A DNA stretch of 64,000 bases from Virgibacillus doumboii (lineage in GTDB: Bacteria > Bacillota > Bacilli > Bacillales > Amphibacillaceae), in contig NZ_CADCWQ010000001.1 in NCBI RefSeq assembly GCF_902806455.1, forward strand, positions 1,302,001 to 1,366,000, read 5' to 3'. Below the pieces are notes generated by a model. The model did not search any database. It saw nothing but the letters and a program-made list of their open reading frames with translations, and was not told the origin of the DNA. Each line of letters opens with the position of its first letter. Position 1 is the stretch's first letter. Shown in pieces: positions 46,538 to 55,695 of this stretch. The translations under genes were made by a program, and so were the position numbers.

Positions 46538-47110
46538 ATGGAGCTGTTTGGCAATTACTTAATGGCGTTTATTGAAACAGGCGGATTGTTTGCACCTATT
46601 CTTTTTATCAGCTGCCATCTGTTACGGCCATTATTTTTTCTTCCAGTTGTGTTTATATGTATTTCAGGTGGGGTTCTTTTTGGAGCGGTTGCCGGTACAC
46701 TGTATTCTGTTATCGGAATCACCTTATCAAGTGTCATGTTCTATGGTGTTATTCGGTGGATGCCTAAAACGTTTAGTCGGCTTGTCAATATGAAACAGAA
46801 AATAATGGGCAGGGACAGTGAATTTACCACATCACAAATTACCTTGCTGCGTCTTGTACCTTTTATCCATTTTCACCTGCTGTCATTATGTTTGATCGAA
46901 ATTTCAGCCGGTTTTAAGGAGTATGCCAGATCTTCCCTGTTATCAAACATCCCACTGGCATTTGTGTATACATCTGTTGGTAAATGGATTTCAAGTTTAT
47001 CCCCTTTATATATCCTCGTATTTTTACTTGCATTATTGCCGTTTATATACGTTTTAAGAAGAAAAGAAATTATTATAAAATGGAACGATTTTTTTCAGCC
47101 CAGCACATAA
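46538..47110 (+). CDS. TVP38/TMEM64 (VTT-domain) membrane protein, YtxB-like
   Basis: A 190-residue polytopic membrane protein. The VTT-domain features are GGVLFGAVAGTLYSVIG in the re-entrant region and LLRLVPFIHFHLLSL, with five or six helices overall. YtxB of B. subtilis is of this family and is encoded near ytxC, so this may be its orthologue moved by a few genes. The family is linked to lipid scrambling or membrane stress; the role here is unknown. The ribosome site is AAAGGAGG. Confidence 0.8.
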   Translation: MELFGNYLMAFIETGGLFAPILFISCHLLRPLFFLPVVFICISGGVLFGAVAGTLYSVIGITLSSVMFYGVIRWMPKTFSRLVNMKQKIMGRDSEFTTSQITLLRLVPFIHFHLLSLCLIEISAGFKEYARSSLLSNIPLAFVYTSVGKWISSLSPLYILVFLLALLPFIYVLRRKEIIIKWNDFFQPST

Positions 47111-47147
47111 GAAAAATGCAAGCGCCCGTTTAGCGGAGCTGGACATA

Positions 47148-47183
47148 AAAAATGCGCATCCTGTTGAAGGTGCGCATTTTTTA
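47148..47183. terminator. Convergent terminator between the VTT gene and ysdB
   Basis: AAAATGCGCA pairs with TGCGCATTTT across TCCTGTTGAAGG, followed by TT on the plus strand; the minus strand reads into an A/T-rich run as well. Confidence 0.85.
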
Positions 47184-47573
47184 GTCAATACTCGTTATGA
47201 GCAATTTATTGATTGGGTGTTTCCACTCGATTTTTGCATAAGGATAACGGATTAATAATTCTTTTTCAATAAAATATAGATCATCCCTCGTTATGCCGCC
47301 GAGTTCACCGGGATTACGTGCAAACACATGGATGTCAACCACTTCAAATGAATGTTCCGTTGTACCGAGATATTTTTCCCCTTCAAATGAGCAGTTTTTG
47401 TAGACAAGCTGAATATTTTTCTTGCTGTTTGAAGATTCGTCAATCATATAAAAGACATTATTGGCCTTCGCTATTTGAAGCTTTCGTTCCGGATTACGAA
47501 AATATTGAAATATCGTGTAAACCAGGAGAACGAGTGCTATGAGAATAAGGATTCGAAACAGTATTACTATCAT
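47181..47573 (-). CDS. ysdB: SigW-regulon protein YsdB
   Basis: A 130-residue protein, the length of B. subtilis YsdB, with one N-terminal membrane helix (~3-23, ILFRILILIALVLLVYTIF) and a soluble domain likely in the cytoplasm with FRNPERKLQIAKANN and RDDLYFIEKELLIRYPYAKIEW. YsdB is needed for stress-related growth and is a known SigW target. The SigW-type promoter upstream supports the assignment. It is transcribed against the gene to its left. Confidence 0.9.
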   Translation of the reverse strand: MIVILFRILILIALVLLVYTIFQYFRNPERKLQIAKANNVFYMIDESSNSKKNIQLVYKNCSFEGEKYLGTTEHSFEVVDIHVFARNPGELGGITRDDLYFIEKELLIRYPYAKIEWKHPINKLLITSID

Positions 47574-47608
47574 ATTTAACCGTCTCCTTACGTGTTGATA
47601 TCATCTTG

Positions 47609-47635
47609 TACGTTTCTGGATATAATCAGGTTTCA
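47609..47635 (-). promoter_or_regulatory. SigW-type promoter of ysdB
   Basis: On the minus strand, TGAAAC (47635-47630), 17 bases, CGTA (47612-47609), the classical ECF SigW elements. It is 36 bases upstream of ysdB. Confidence 0.85.
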
Positions 47636-47690
47636 CTATTTATGAAAATTCATGTTAAAATTGCATAAAAAGTGAAATGAGGGAAAGTAA

Positions 47691-48176
47691 ATGGATTGGT
47701 CTGAACTGTATTCTATGCAAAAGAGTTTGGATGATTATATTGAATCACAGCATGAATTAGCCAACAAGGATTTATTTCAGGAAAAATATTTGGCATTGCT
47801 CGTTGAATTGGGGGAGCTGGCAAATGAAACACGGTGCTTCAAATTTTGGAGCACGAAATCCCGGAATGATAAAGAAGTCATCCTGGAAGAGTATGTTGAT
47901 GGGATTCATTTTATAATGTCATTAGGACTTGAGAAAGGCTATCAATATACCGGAGATACTATTGGAACTACTGAAAATACAGAGACTCAACAATTTAATC
48001 TTGTATTCGAAGCCTGTAATTCTTTTAAACTGCAGCCAACAGAGCAAAATTATCAATCCATGTTTGAAATTTACCTGCAGTTGGGAGAATTGCTTGGTTT
48101 TGATGAAGCATCAGTTCAAGGTGCATACTTTAAAAAGAACGAGATCAATTATGACCGGCAAAACCAGGGGTATTAA
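47691..48176 (+). CDS. Dimeric dUTPase-like all-alpha NTP pyrophosphatase
   Basis: A 161-residue protein of the dimeric dUTPase/MazG-like superfamily, which hydrolyses dUTP (or a related NTP) to the monophosphate and pyrophosphate. The metal-binding acidic helices are visible as ELGELANETRCFKFW (ExxE type) and ILEEYVDGIHFIMSLGLE (ExxD type). It is not the trimeric beta-fold dUTPase. In Bacillus relatives it is found beside ysdB/ysdC. Its exact substrate is inferred from the family. Confidence 0.85.
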   Translation: MDWSELYSMQKSLDDYIESQHELANKDLFQEKYLALLVELGELANETRCFKFWSTKSRNDKEVILEEYVDGIHFIMSLGLEKGYQYTGDTIGTTENTETQQFNLVFEACNSFKLQPTEQNYQSMFEIYLQLGELLGFDEASVQGAYFKKNEINYDRQNQGY

Positions 48177-48248
48177 ATAGTATTATTTTGTTATGCTAAC
48201 AATTACAGTTATAATGAAAGAGGATAATATGAAGGAGGATTTTTACAT

Positions 48249-49334
48249 ATGGCTAAATTGGACGAAACAAACACAATGTTAAAAGACCTGACAGATGCCA
48301 GAGGAATTCCTGGTAATGAAAAAGAAGTAAGAGAAGTAATGGAAAAATACCTTGCTCCGTATGCTGATGAGGTATACACCGATAACCTGGGAAGTCTGAT
48401 CGGTGAAAAAACCGGTGATGCAAATGGCCCGAAAATCATGGTTGCCGGACATTTGGACGAGGTTGGCTTTATGGTAACCCGCGTTGATGATAAAGGCTTT
48501 GTTTATTTTCAGACAGTTGGAGGATGGTGGAGCCAGGTTATGCTGGCACAGCGTGTAACGATCATGACAAGTAAAGGTGATGTAACAGGTGTAATCGGTT
48601 CAAAACCGCCACATATCCTTTCTGCTGAAGCACGGAAAAAGCCAATTGAAATTAAAGACATGTTTATCGATATTGGTGCTGCAAGTAAAGAAGAAGCTGA
48701 GAAATTTGGTGTGCAGCCAGGGAATTCCGTTGTACCTTATTTTGAATTTACCCAACTTAAAAATGAAAAAATGCTGCTTGCAAAAGCATGGGATAACCGG
48801 ATTGGCTGTGCCATTGCAATTGAGGTATTAAAACAATTGAAAGATGAAAAACATCCGAATATCGTTTATGGGGTTGGGACCATACAGGAAGAAGTAGGTC
48901 TGCGTGGCGCAAAAACATCGGCACATAAAATAGAGCCTGATATCGGGTTTGCAGTTGATGTCGGAATTGCAGGAGATATGCCGGGCGTTTCCGATAAGGA
49001 CGCCGACAGCAAGCTTGGAGAAGGTCCGCAACTCATCATTTATGATGCATCAATGGTATCACATAAAGGTTTGCGTGAATTAGTAGTGGATACAGCTGAA
49101 GCGAATAATATTCCATTTCAATATGCGTCCATTGCCGGTGGAGGCACTGATTCAGGTTCTATTCATTTAACTGCAAACGGAGTACCTTCCCTGTCAATCA
49201 CGATTGCTACCCGTTATATTCATTCACATGCAGCAATTCTGCATCGTGATGATTTTGAAAATGCGGTGAAACTGATTGTTGAAACGATTAAAAAGTTGGA
49301 CAATGATAAAGTGAAGGAAATTATATTAGCTTAA
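48249..49334 (+). CDS. ysdC: M42-family glutamyl aminopeptidase YsdC
   Basis: A 361-residue M42 metallopeptidase. The two-zinc centre is visible as [12 protein letters not shown] (His, Asp), AWDNRIGCA (bridging Asp), [11 protein letters not shown] (catalytic Glu pair), AVDVG and RYIHSHA (last His). It trims N-terminal residues of peptides in the cytoplasm; in some bacteria M42 enzymes also act as cellulase-like or deblocking peptidases. Length and position match B. subtilis YsdC. A good ribosome site (GAAGGAGGA) precedes the start. Confidence 0.94.
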   Translation: MAKLDETNTMLKDLTDARGIPGNEKEVREVMEKYLAPYADEVYTDNLGSLIGEKTGDANGPKIMVAGHLDEVGFMVTRVDDKGFVYFQTVGGWWSQVMLAQRVTIMTSKGDVTGVIGSKPPHILSAEARKKPIEIKDMFIDIGAASKEEAEKFGVQPGNSVVPYFEFTQLKNEKMLLAKAWDNRIGCAIAIEVLKQLKDEKHPNIVYGVGTIQEEVGLRGAKTSAHKIEPDIGFAVDVGIAGDMPGVSDKDADSKLGEGPQLIIYDASMVSHKGLRELVVDTAEANNIPFQYASIAGGGTDSGSIHLTANGVPSLSITIATRYIHSHAAILHRDDFENAVKLIVETIKKLDNDKVKEIILA

Positions 49335-49336
49335 TC

Positions 49337-49375
49337 AAAAAGCGTCAGACGGGTTAAAAGTCTGACGCTTTTTTT
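49337..49375. terminator. Bidirectional terminator between ysdC and the transglycosylase gene
   Basis: AAAAAGCGTCAGAC (49337-49350) pairs with GTCTGACGCTTTTT (49360-49373), flanked by A and T runs. Confidence 0.93.
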
Positions 49376-49991
49376 ATGCTAAATATGAATTCATTACCTT
49401 ATTAACATAGATTTGTGTTTCTTCAAATGGAGGAATACCCTGGTACTTGTCCACATTACCCGGACCCGCATTGTAGGCGGCTAATGCAAGCTCGAGGTTG
49501 CCGTTATACCTGTCCAGCATTTGACTTAAATATTTCGTTCCGCCATTGATATTTTGTGCGGGATCGAATGGGTTTGTAACACCGAGTCCTCTAGCGGTTG
49601 CAGGCATCAGTTGCATTAAGCCTTGTGCCCCGGCACTGCTTTTGGCATATGTATTATAATTGGATTCAGCATTTATCACAGAATGAATCAGTTTAGGGGC
49701 AACTCCGTACTTTTCGGCAGCATTTGTAATTTGTGCTTCAAACTTACCGGGAGCTTCATTGCTGGTAACCTGAACAGCACTATTCACCGCTGGTTGATGT
49801 TGTGAGTATCCTTGGACCAAATTATTCGTGTTTTCAACCGGACTGCTGTTATTTATTTGCTGCTGCAGCAATTGCTTAAATGCCAAATCAATCATAGGGG
49901 AATTATAATTAAAAGAATTTGAATTGGATGACATTAAAATTGACATGGCCTGCTGTTGAATTAAAGATTGCATATACCGTATATCCATCAT
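49374..49991 (-). CDS. Lytic transglycosylase (SLT domain), CwlQ/YjbJ-like
   Basis: A 205-residue protein. The N-terminal ~95 residues are Gln/Asn/Ser-rich with no clear signal peptide; residues ~95-205 form an SLT fold with the catalytic Glu in [19 protein letters not shown], the [11 protein letters not shown] motif and [15 protein letters not shown]. It cleaves peptidoglycan between MurNAc and GlcNAc. The lack of a signal peptide and the overall layout resemble B. subtilis CwlQ (YjbJ), so export may use a non-classical or flagellar-type route. The ribosome site is AGGGGG. Confidence 0.85.
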   Translation of the reverse strand: MMDIRYMQSLIQQQAMSILMSSNSNSFNYNSPMIDLAFKQLLQQQINNSSPVENTNNLVQGYSQHQPAVNSAVQVTSNEAPGKFEAQITNAAEKYGVAPKLIHSVINAESNYNTYAKSSAGAQGLMQLMPATARGLGVTNPFDPAQNINGGTKYLSQMLDRYNGNLELALAAYNAGPGNVDKYQGIPPFEETQIYVNKVMNSYLA

Positions 49992-50054
49992 AAAACCCCC
50001 TGCTTTTTCTTTATTTATATTTTACCTTTAAATGTCTGTTAGCACAATATCCAT

Positions 50055-50726
50055 CTATAGTAATATCGGCTCCTTGCCGCTTTCCTTTAATACTTGTTGA
50101 TAAAAAGGGTCTTCACCAATACAGAGGATACGATCACATAAATTATCGATTTCATCCATGTCGTGTGAAGTATAAAGAATCATCTTACCGTGGTTCCTTG
50201 CCTGATTATAAAGGTATCCTCCAATTTCTTTTCTCGATTTTAAATCGATTCCGACGGTTGGTTCATCCAAAAGTAATAACATAGGATCATGGATTAAACT
50301 GATTGCCAGATTCAGCTTACGCTTCATTCCTCCGGAGAGTGTAGTAACAGGTTCCTCCCATTTTTCCAACTTCATATCCCTGCAGATCTGTCTAAGTTCA
50401 TCCTTCGTTTTGTTTTTCCAGGAAAGCTTTTCGAAAAAAATCATATTCTCTTTAACAGTAAATTCATCCCAAACGGCAATATCCTGTGCGACATAGCCAA
50501 TTTCTTTACGAATGGATTTCCTGTTTTGTTTGTATGACTCATTATTTAATGAGATGTTTCCTGAAGATGGCCTGGATAAGGTTGCTAAAATCTTTAGTAT
50601 AGTTGATTTTCCTGCACCATTTTCTCCGACGAGACCGATTATTTCTCCCGGCTTTACTGTAAAAGAAATAGAATCCAGGATTAATTTTTTACCATATGAT
50701 TTTGTTAATGAATCGACATTAAGCAT
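50055..50726 (-). CDS. ABC transporter ATP-binding protein
   Basis: A 223-residue ATPase with Walker A GENGAGKST, Q-loop YVAQDIAVWDEF, signature LSGGMKRKL, Walker B LLLLDEPTVG and the switch His in YTSHDMDEI. It resembles DrrA/LnrL-type subunits that energise ABC-2 exporters. The start at 50726 follows AAAGGAGAG and makes the protein begin MLNVDSLTKSYGKK. It is the last of three overlapping minus-strand genes. Confidence 0.9.
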   Translation of the reverse strand: MLNVDSLTKSYGKKLILDSISFTVKPGEIIGLVGENGAGKSTILKILATLSRPSSGNISLNNESYKQNRKSIRKEIGYVAQDIAVWDEFTVKENMIFFEKLSWKNKTKDELRQICRDMKLEKWEEPVTTLSGGMKRKLNLAISLIHDPMLLLLDEPTVGIDLKSRKEIGGYLYNQARNHGKMILYTSHDMDEIDNLCDRILCIGEDPFYQQVLKESGKEPILL

Positions 50727-51837
50727 GATATCTCTCCTTTCCGAAAAGCCACAAGATAGCAAAGAAAATGATGCATATGGTCCATAAACTGAAAAATTCT
50801 CCTTTAAGCAGTGGAAGAAGCGGGTTAAACAAATCAAACCACGATACATCTGTAAGCATTCCCGATGGCAATACGGCACCACTGCTTATGATAATGAACA
50901 GTGTTAATCCAAACGAAACCGTGTAATATAAAAAGGTATTTTTAAATAAATGTGCAAGTAAAAATGCAGTCAGATTTATTAAAATCCGGTAGATAACGAG
51001 ATTTATAACGCTGATCCATTCTCCAAAAATAAAATAGAACAGGCTGATAGTAAAAAGATCAACAGCAAACAGCAGAATCGTATAAATGATAAAGTTCTGC
51101 AGCAAATATGACTTTAATGCAACGTGTGTAAAAGCTAATCGTATAATCGCCTTCGAGTGTCTTTCCCTGATAACCCAGTCAAACAAAAGCAAAGTTGCGA
51201 GGATGCTAAAAACAGCCCATAAACCCCAAATCGAAAACATTCGCTTATTTTCTTTATTGCTTACAGGTGAACCACTAAACGAAAAAGCTGTTTCCAGAAG
51301 ATTTTCATCATCCTGTATTTCTTTACTCTTCGTTACTATCTCGTTATATGTCCATCCTTTATTTTGACTGTACTGCTGTTCAAGTTCTTTTACAGTAAAT
51401 ACTGCTTTAGATCTGCCGGTTTCCTGCTGAATATATGACAAAATCATTTCCTTAACCGGTGAGTAGGCAAAAGACAGATCGGATTGATAACCGGTAATTA
51501 ATTGATTACGGTTATCTTCACGAATATTTTCCTCAAAACCTTCATTGATAACGAATACGCTGTCCAGCTCATGTTTTTTCAAATAATAAAGTGCGTTATC
51601 TTCAGTAAGCATTTGTACCCTGACAAAAGGGGTGGATTCTATTTCCTGCACCAGTTCACTGGAGGGTTCTGATTTTTCTTCCAAAACAAGCCCTCCCGGA
51701 ACTTTTGAATCTTCCTGTAAAGTGTTTGTTAACATTGTAATGCTTATCGTTGCCAGAAGCGGGAAGAGCAGCCAAAAGGTAAGACTGATGCCCTGCTTCT
51801 TCCAATGCATGAAGCGTGTTGTAATTATACGTTTCAT
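50719..51837 (-). CDS. ABC-2 type permease, second subunit
   Basis: A 372-residue permease: one N-terminal helix (~17-38), a ~170-residue extracytoplasmic domain, then five or six C-terminal helices with a SSGAVLPSGML-type loop. It is of the ABC2_membrane_3 type, as in lipopeptide or polyene resistance exporters. The start at 51837 gives an ATGA overlap with the upstream permease, and the end overlaps the ATPase by 8 bases. The substrate is unknown. Confidence 0.85.
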   Translation of the reverse strand: MKRIITTRFMHWKKQGISLTFWLLFPLLATISITMLTNTLQEDSKVPGGLVLEEKSEPSSELVQEIESTPFVRVQMLTEDNALYYLKKHELDSVFVINEGFEENIREDNRNQLITGYQSDLSFAYSPVKEMILSYIQQETGRSKAVFTVKELEQQYSQNKGWTYNEIVTKSKEIQDDENLLETAFSFSGSPVSNKENKRMFSIWGLWAVFSILATLLLFDWVIRERHSKAIIRLAFTHVALKSYLLQNFIIYTILLFAVDLFTISLFYFIFGEWISVINLVIYRILINLTAFLLAHLFKNTFLYYTVSFGLTLFIIISSGAVLPSGMLTDVSWFDLFNPLLPLLKGEFFSLWTICIIFFAILWLFGKERYHA

Positions 51838-53054
51838 TGGGAAACACGCTCCTTCCACATCGACAATCCAATAAAAACAAAGGTACCTGCTGTCATAAGA
51901 AGGACCATTGGTAAATAATCAGCATAAACCCTGCCATTTAAAATGATTTCCTTGAGCCAATGGAATCCAATACTTGAAAAACTGTAGGGCAAAATATTTT
52001 GTACATATAAAGGGAAATATAGCGTCGGTATTAGTGCACCACTTAATAAAATCACTATAAAGGTAAATAAAGACTGCATAAGCAGGCGAATTTTTTGTCC
52101 GGAAAAAATTGTTTCGAGTACAGCTAATCCCATCAGAAAAGTGATGCCGTATAAACTAATGATGGTTGCTGTACGGATATAGTCTTCCATATATAATGAA
52201 ATGTCCATTGCCTTTATGTATGCAATAAAAGTAATACTTGTACAAATAAGGCTTACTGCAAAGGCAGATAATATTTTAGCCAGTATTTGTCTGATTTGCG
52301 TTACGCCGTATAAACGCATTCGATGTTTCATGCGAAGCTCTTCATCTTTTGTAAAAAAAGAATAAAATGCTAAGAGCCATACAGAAGTAATAATAAACCA
52401 GGCTGCGAGTCCATAATAGTGAACGGTTGAACCGGTGGCGTTATTGGTTACTTCCTCTTCATCGATAATTTTGTCCTTGCCAACTGTGTAGAAAACAAAA
52501 TTGGTAAATTGGTTAAACAGCATGTCGGTCCGCTCTTCTTTATCAATATCCAATTGCTTTGCATAGTAGTTAATAGTCAGGATATTTGCCTGTGCGGTGC
52601 GAATGTGCCTGGCAATGCTGTCCAAAAGTTCCTTGATAACAAAGCTTTCTGTTCGTTTGTTCGGATTGCCTGTAATATGTAATGTGACCGAGTTTCCATT
52701 ATAGAGATTTTCCGTAAAACCTTCGGGGAAAGTTACAAAGGCACTCAGCTGATTGTCTATTTGCCTCTCAGCCTGCTTATTTGTCAATTTATTAATTTGT
52801 ATGTAACTGCCTAATTGGGATGAGCTTTCGATTAAATCGACAACCATTTTCGTTTCTTTCGATTTATCCTTGTCAACCAGGCCTATTTGGATTGGATCTT
52901 GCTCATCAGGCATTAAAATAGAAACAGCAATTATTGCACATAATGCTGCCAAAATGATAGGAAAAAGTATGATAAGAGGAAGTGAGAGCCACTTCCTCTT
53001 TAATTGTCTGATGTTATTTTGTGTGAATAAAAGCAGATGTTTTATGAAATGCAT
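51834..53054 (-). CDS. ABC-2 type permease, first subunit
   Basis: A 406-residue permease with the same plan as its neighbour: N-terminal helix (~24-46), extracytoplasmic domain (~50-215), then six C-terminal helices with the LSGALIPTLYFP loop. The two permeases probably form a heterodimer with the ATPase dimer, like LnrM/LnrN with LnrL in B. subtilis. It is the first gene of the operon. The ribosome site is weak (GGATGGG). No regulator gene is adjacent, so the inducer cannot be guessed. Confidence 0.85.
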   Translation of the reverse strand: MHFIKHLLLFTQNNIRQLKRKWLSLPLIILFPIILAALCAIIAVSILMPDEQDPIQIGLVDKDKSKETKMVVDLIESSSQLGSYIQINKLTNKQAERQIDNQLSAFVTFPEGFTENLYNGNSVTLHITGNPNKRTESFVIKELLDSIARHIRTAQANILTINYYAKQLDIDKEERTDMLFNQFTNFVFYTVGKDKIIDEEEVTNNATGSTVHYYGLAAWFIITSVWLLAFYSFFTKDEELRMKHRMRLYGVTQIRQILAKILSAFAVSLICTSITFIAYIKAMDISLYMEDYIRTATIISLYGITFLMGLAVLETIFSGQKIRLLMQSLFTFIVILLSGALIPTLYFPLYVQNILPYSFSSIGFHWLKEIILNGRVYADYLPMVLLMTAGTFVFIGLSMWKERVSQ

Positions 53055-53098
53055 ACATTCCCATCCATTCTATTTCAAGACAATTTTCTAATTAACAA

Positions 53099-53558
53099 TT
53101 TCTATAAAATGCGACGTAACTTAGAAGATCCTGCTATCACCATTTAGTAGTGTTCTCTGACACCGCAGCCGGAATATACTCGCTTTCACACCTCCGGGTA
53201 CCAAGGCGACATCTGCTCAAAAAGTTCGTTTTCGCAGTGTCTTCTTAGCCGCGGGCAAGTGCCGAGCCTCTACAGCTCGTACCTCACTTCCGAGTCTAGC
53301 CTAGCTTGTTCTTCCCGCAGGAGTCTCGCATATTCCAGCTGCTGGTTATATTTTTTTCACCGTTAATATTCAAGATAGAACAATATCCAGCGGAGGAAAT
53401 ACACTGAGACTCCTGGGGGAGGAAAGGCATCGGTGAGACCACTGAGTGCTTTAGCACGAAGGGGGCTCAGCAGCCGCCCCCGGAAAGCGAAGTGTATTTC
53501 CGCAGCGGTGTTATTGCACTCAACTTTATTCAAACTAGCTCACAATTTATGTCAACAG
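53099..53558. repeat. Composite TIR-bounded intergenic element, 53 kb
   Basis: The left end TCTATAAAATGCGACGTAAC (53101-53120) and the right end GCTCACAATTTATGTCAACA (53539-53558) are diverged inverted copies of the family terminal repeat. The inside has several modules in series: CACACCTCCGGGTACCAAGG, CTAGCTTGTTCTTCCC, CAGGAGTCTCGCATATTCC, GGAAATACACTGAGACTCC and AAGTGTATTTCCGCAGCG. It covers most of the 536-base gap. No gene is seen. Confidence 0.75.
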
Positions 53559-53590
53559 CGTTGGAAAATATCAAATTTCATAAGAAGCCT

Positions 53591-55183
53591 TTATAGCCCA
53601 TTCATGCTGCCACCGGTGCCCATCAGTCCAAAGATCCATTGCTGAAACTGCGGCTTTAGTTTCATTTCGATATATTGATTTATTTCTTCCATACTCATGT
53701 CACCGATATTTTTAATTTCCTTATCGTTATTAAGATCAACGGATTTTATTGTTTTGGCACTTTTTTCAATATGAAGTCCAAACATATCCTGACTTATTCC
53801 TGGTGCTTCAACGGAAAGATCGTGCTCTGACGTCATTTGATCATTGTTGTAGGATGCATTTCCGGACCATTTGAGACTGCCTCCACCTGTAGCATCACTA
53901 TAGGAAAATACGCGTTCAAACTCTCGCTCGCCATCGTTCAGTGTTTCCGAACCTTCATAGGAAAGTTCAGTTTCACCAAATGCAAGTTTAATAGAATCAG
54001 ATACTTCGTTATCCTTCGATCCTAATTCGCCGTTTAGTGTCATGGTATAGTCACCTGTTGGGTCAGATGCCCCAAACTCATAATTAAAAGTCTGGCTTGT
54101 ATCTTCAAGCATTTGGGTCCCGATAACAGATAACGTAATCATATTTTCATCCGTCAGACCATACTTCACAGAAAAATCACGTTTTACGATTAGATCGTTG
54201 TTAACCCATATCGTTGACTTGAGGCCGTCAGGAATTTGCAGTTTTCTCAGGCCATCCTGGGCATCCTTGATTGCTGTTTCAAAATCACTAATCAGCTGAT
54301 CAACCTGGTCCTGCATTTCAGGGGTCAGGCTTGAAGAAGTGATACCGGCTCCAAATTGCTGAACAACCATTTGTTCGCCGATTATTTCTTTCAGCTTTTC
54401 GTCACTTTCCATTTTTTCTAATACAGTTGACACAAGATTCTTCAATTGTTTTTCAGAGAGATGCATTGAAATTTTTTCGGTATCTATTGCCTTTGAGTTT
54501 ACATTTACTGTTTCCTCTGTCAGTTCAAATGATTTCTCAGGTAACTCATCATAGATCATTTCCAGATACTCTTTTTTGATATATTCCTGATCCTCTTTAT
54601 TGATAAAGCCGTTTGATCCTTCAAAAAAGGCATTAAAATCAAGTTTTTCTTCTCCTGTAAATTTCTGGGGGTCAACTTCCTTCAATAATTTCCCAAGGTC
54701 GTCACCATTTAATTGAAGTAGTTCATCGAGAAAAGGCAAGCCTAGCATGACTTTATCTGCTGTTAAGTATAGATTAATGTCACCAACCTCGATTGTCCCC
54801 ATACTGGCGTTTATTTGTGTGGCCATATGTTTTTTATTTTTATCCATTGCAGTAGTAATGGTAAGTGTCGAATTATTTATAATTTGTGCCGGCCCCATTA
54901 CTCCAAAATTGTTCATTGCATTTGGATCGTTGTATTTTCCGGAAAACTCTAAAGTTGTTTCGGTAGGATTTTCTTCAGTATGCTTGTACCAATTTAATTC
55001 CGGTTCATAGCGTTCTTTTACTTTATCGGCTACATATTCAATTGAACTTTTTTCTGCAAGAAAATATTGCTGCTTAGCAGATAAATCAAGCAGAACATAT
55101 GCAGCAACGCTCCCACCGGCAATAAGAATGACAACTAATGATATTATGATAGCCCTTTTTGATAACACTTTCGTTCCATTCAT
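53591..55183 (-). CDS. Large membrane-anchored extracytoplasmic protein of unknown function
   Basis: A 530-residue protein with a short basic N-terminus and one helix (~residues 10-32, AIIISLVVILIAGGSVAAYVLL), then ~495 mostly polar, acidic residues outside the membrane. No lipobox Cys, no cysteines that suggest disulphides, and no catalytic motif that I recognise. The region after the helix has SAKQQYFLAEKSSIEYVADKV. I recall a Bacillaceae family catalogued as DUF6583 with this layout, unverified. A low-confidence guess is a cell-envelope or spore-associated protein. It is a single gene, with a GGGGAGGAG ribosome site. Confidence 0.8.
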   Translation of the reverse strand: MNGTKVLSKRAIIISLVVILIAGGSVAAYVLLDLSAKQQYFLAEKSSIEYVADKVKERYEPELNWYKHTEENPTETTLEFSGKYNDPNAMNNFGVMGPAQIINNSTLTITTAMDKNKKHMATQINASMGTIEVGDINLYLTADKVMLGLPFLDELLQLNGDDLGKLLKEVDPQKFTGEEKLDFNAFFEGSNGFINKEDQEYIKKEYLEMIYDELPEKSFELTEETVNVNSKAIDTEKISMHLSEKQLKNLVSTVLEKMESDEKLKEIIGEQMVVQQFGAGITSSSLTPEMQDQVDQLISDFETAIKDAQDGLRKLQIPDGLKSTIWVNNDLIVKRDFSVKYGLTDENMITLSVIGTQMLEDTSQTFNYEFGASDPTGDYTMTLNGELGSKDNEVSDSIKLAFGETELSYEGSETLNDGEREFERVFSYSDATGGGSLKWSGNASYNNDQMTSEHDLSVEAPGISQDMFGLHIEKSAKTIKSVDLNNDKEIKNIGDMSMEEINQYIEMKLKPQFQQWIFGLMGTGGSMNGL

Positions 55184-55372
55184 CGTATTCTCCTCCCCTT
55201 ATGTATCTCCCTATTTGAATATATGTATGATGTTCATATTATTTTACCATAAATGTTTATGATTGTAGTCAGTTTGGAAAAACAAGGTACTATTTAGTTG
55301 AAAATATAAAAAATAAAAAGACAGATGCAAATGCATCCATCTCTTGTAACTTTGGGAAGTATTAATTTAAAT

Positions 55373-55591
55373 TTAGTCAGACGCTTGTTTTACACCCTGT
55401 TCCAACGCGTTAACCATGTCTTGTTTATCCTGTTCATCCGATTGATTCCAGATCAGTTCAAACAATACACCTAAACCTGGAAGCATTTTCTCTTCACCAT
55501 TTTGAATCGCATCAACAATGGTTGCTTCCAGTTGCTCCTGGTCATTTGAAGCAATATTGGATAATATTGCCTTTCTTAAATTCATATCCAT
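55373..55591 (-). CDS. sspI: Small acid-soluble spore protein SspI
   Basis: A 72-residue minor SASP with the family pattern [39 protein letters not shown], close to B. subtilis SspI (71 residues), and in the same position beside ysgA. It is made in the forespore, usually under SigG, and packed in the spore core. I could not assign a clear SigG promoter. The presence of the gene is good evidence for sporulation. Confidence 0.95.
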   Translation of the reverse strand: MDMNLRKAILSNIASNDQEQLEATIVDAIQNGEEKMLPGLGVLFELIWNQSDEQDKQDMVNALEQGVKQASD

Positions 55592-55628
55592 AAGAACACC
55601 TCACACAATTATTTAAACTAACGATAGT

Positions 55629-55658
55629 TTGACCGGAACAGGACAAAATATGTATGAT
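55629..55658 (+). promoter_or_regulatory. SigA promoter of the rRNA methyltransferase gene
   Basis: TTGACC (55629-55634), 18 bases, TATGAT (55653-55658), 37 bases before the start codon. Confidence 0.65.
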
Positions 55659-55695
55659 GTAACAATAAATATGTTTGAATAGGAATGAACAATAA

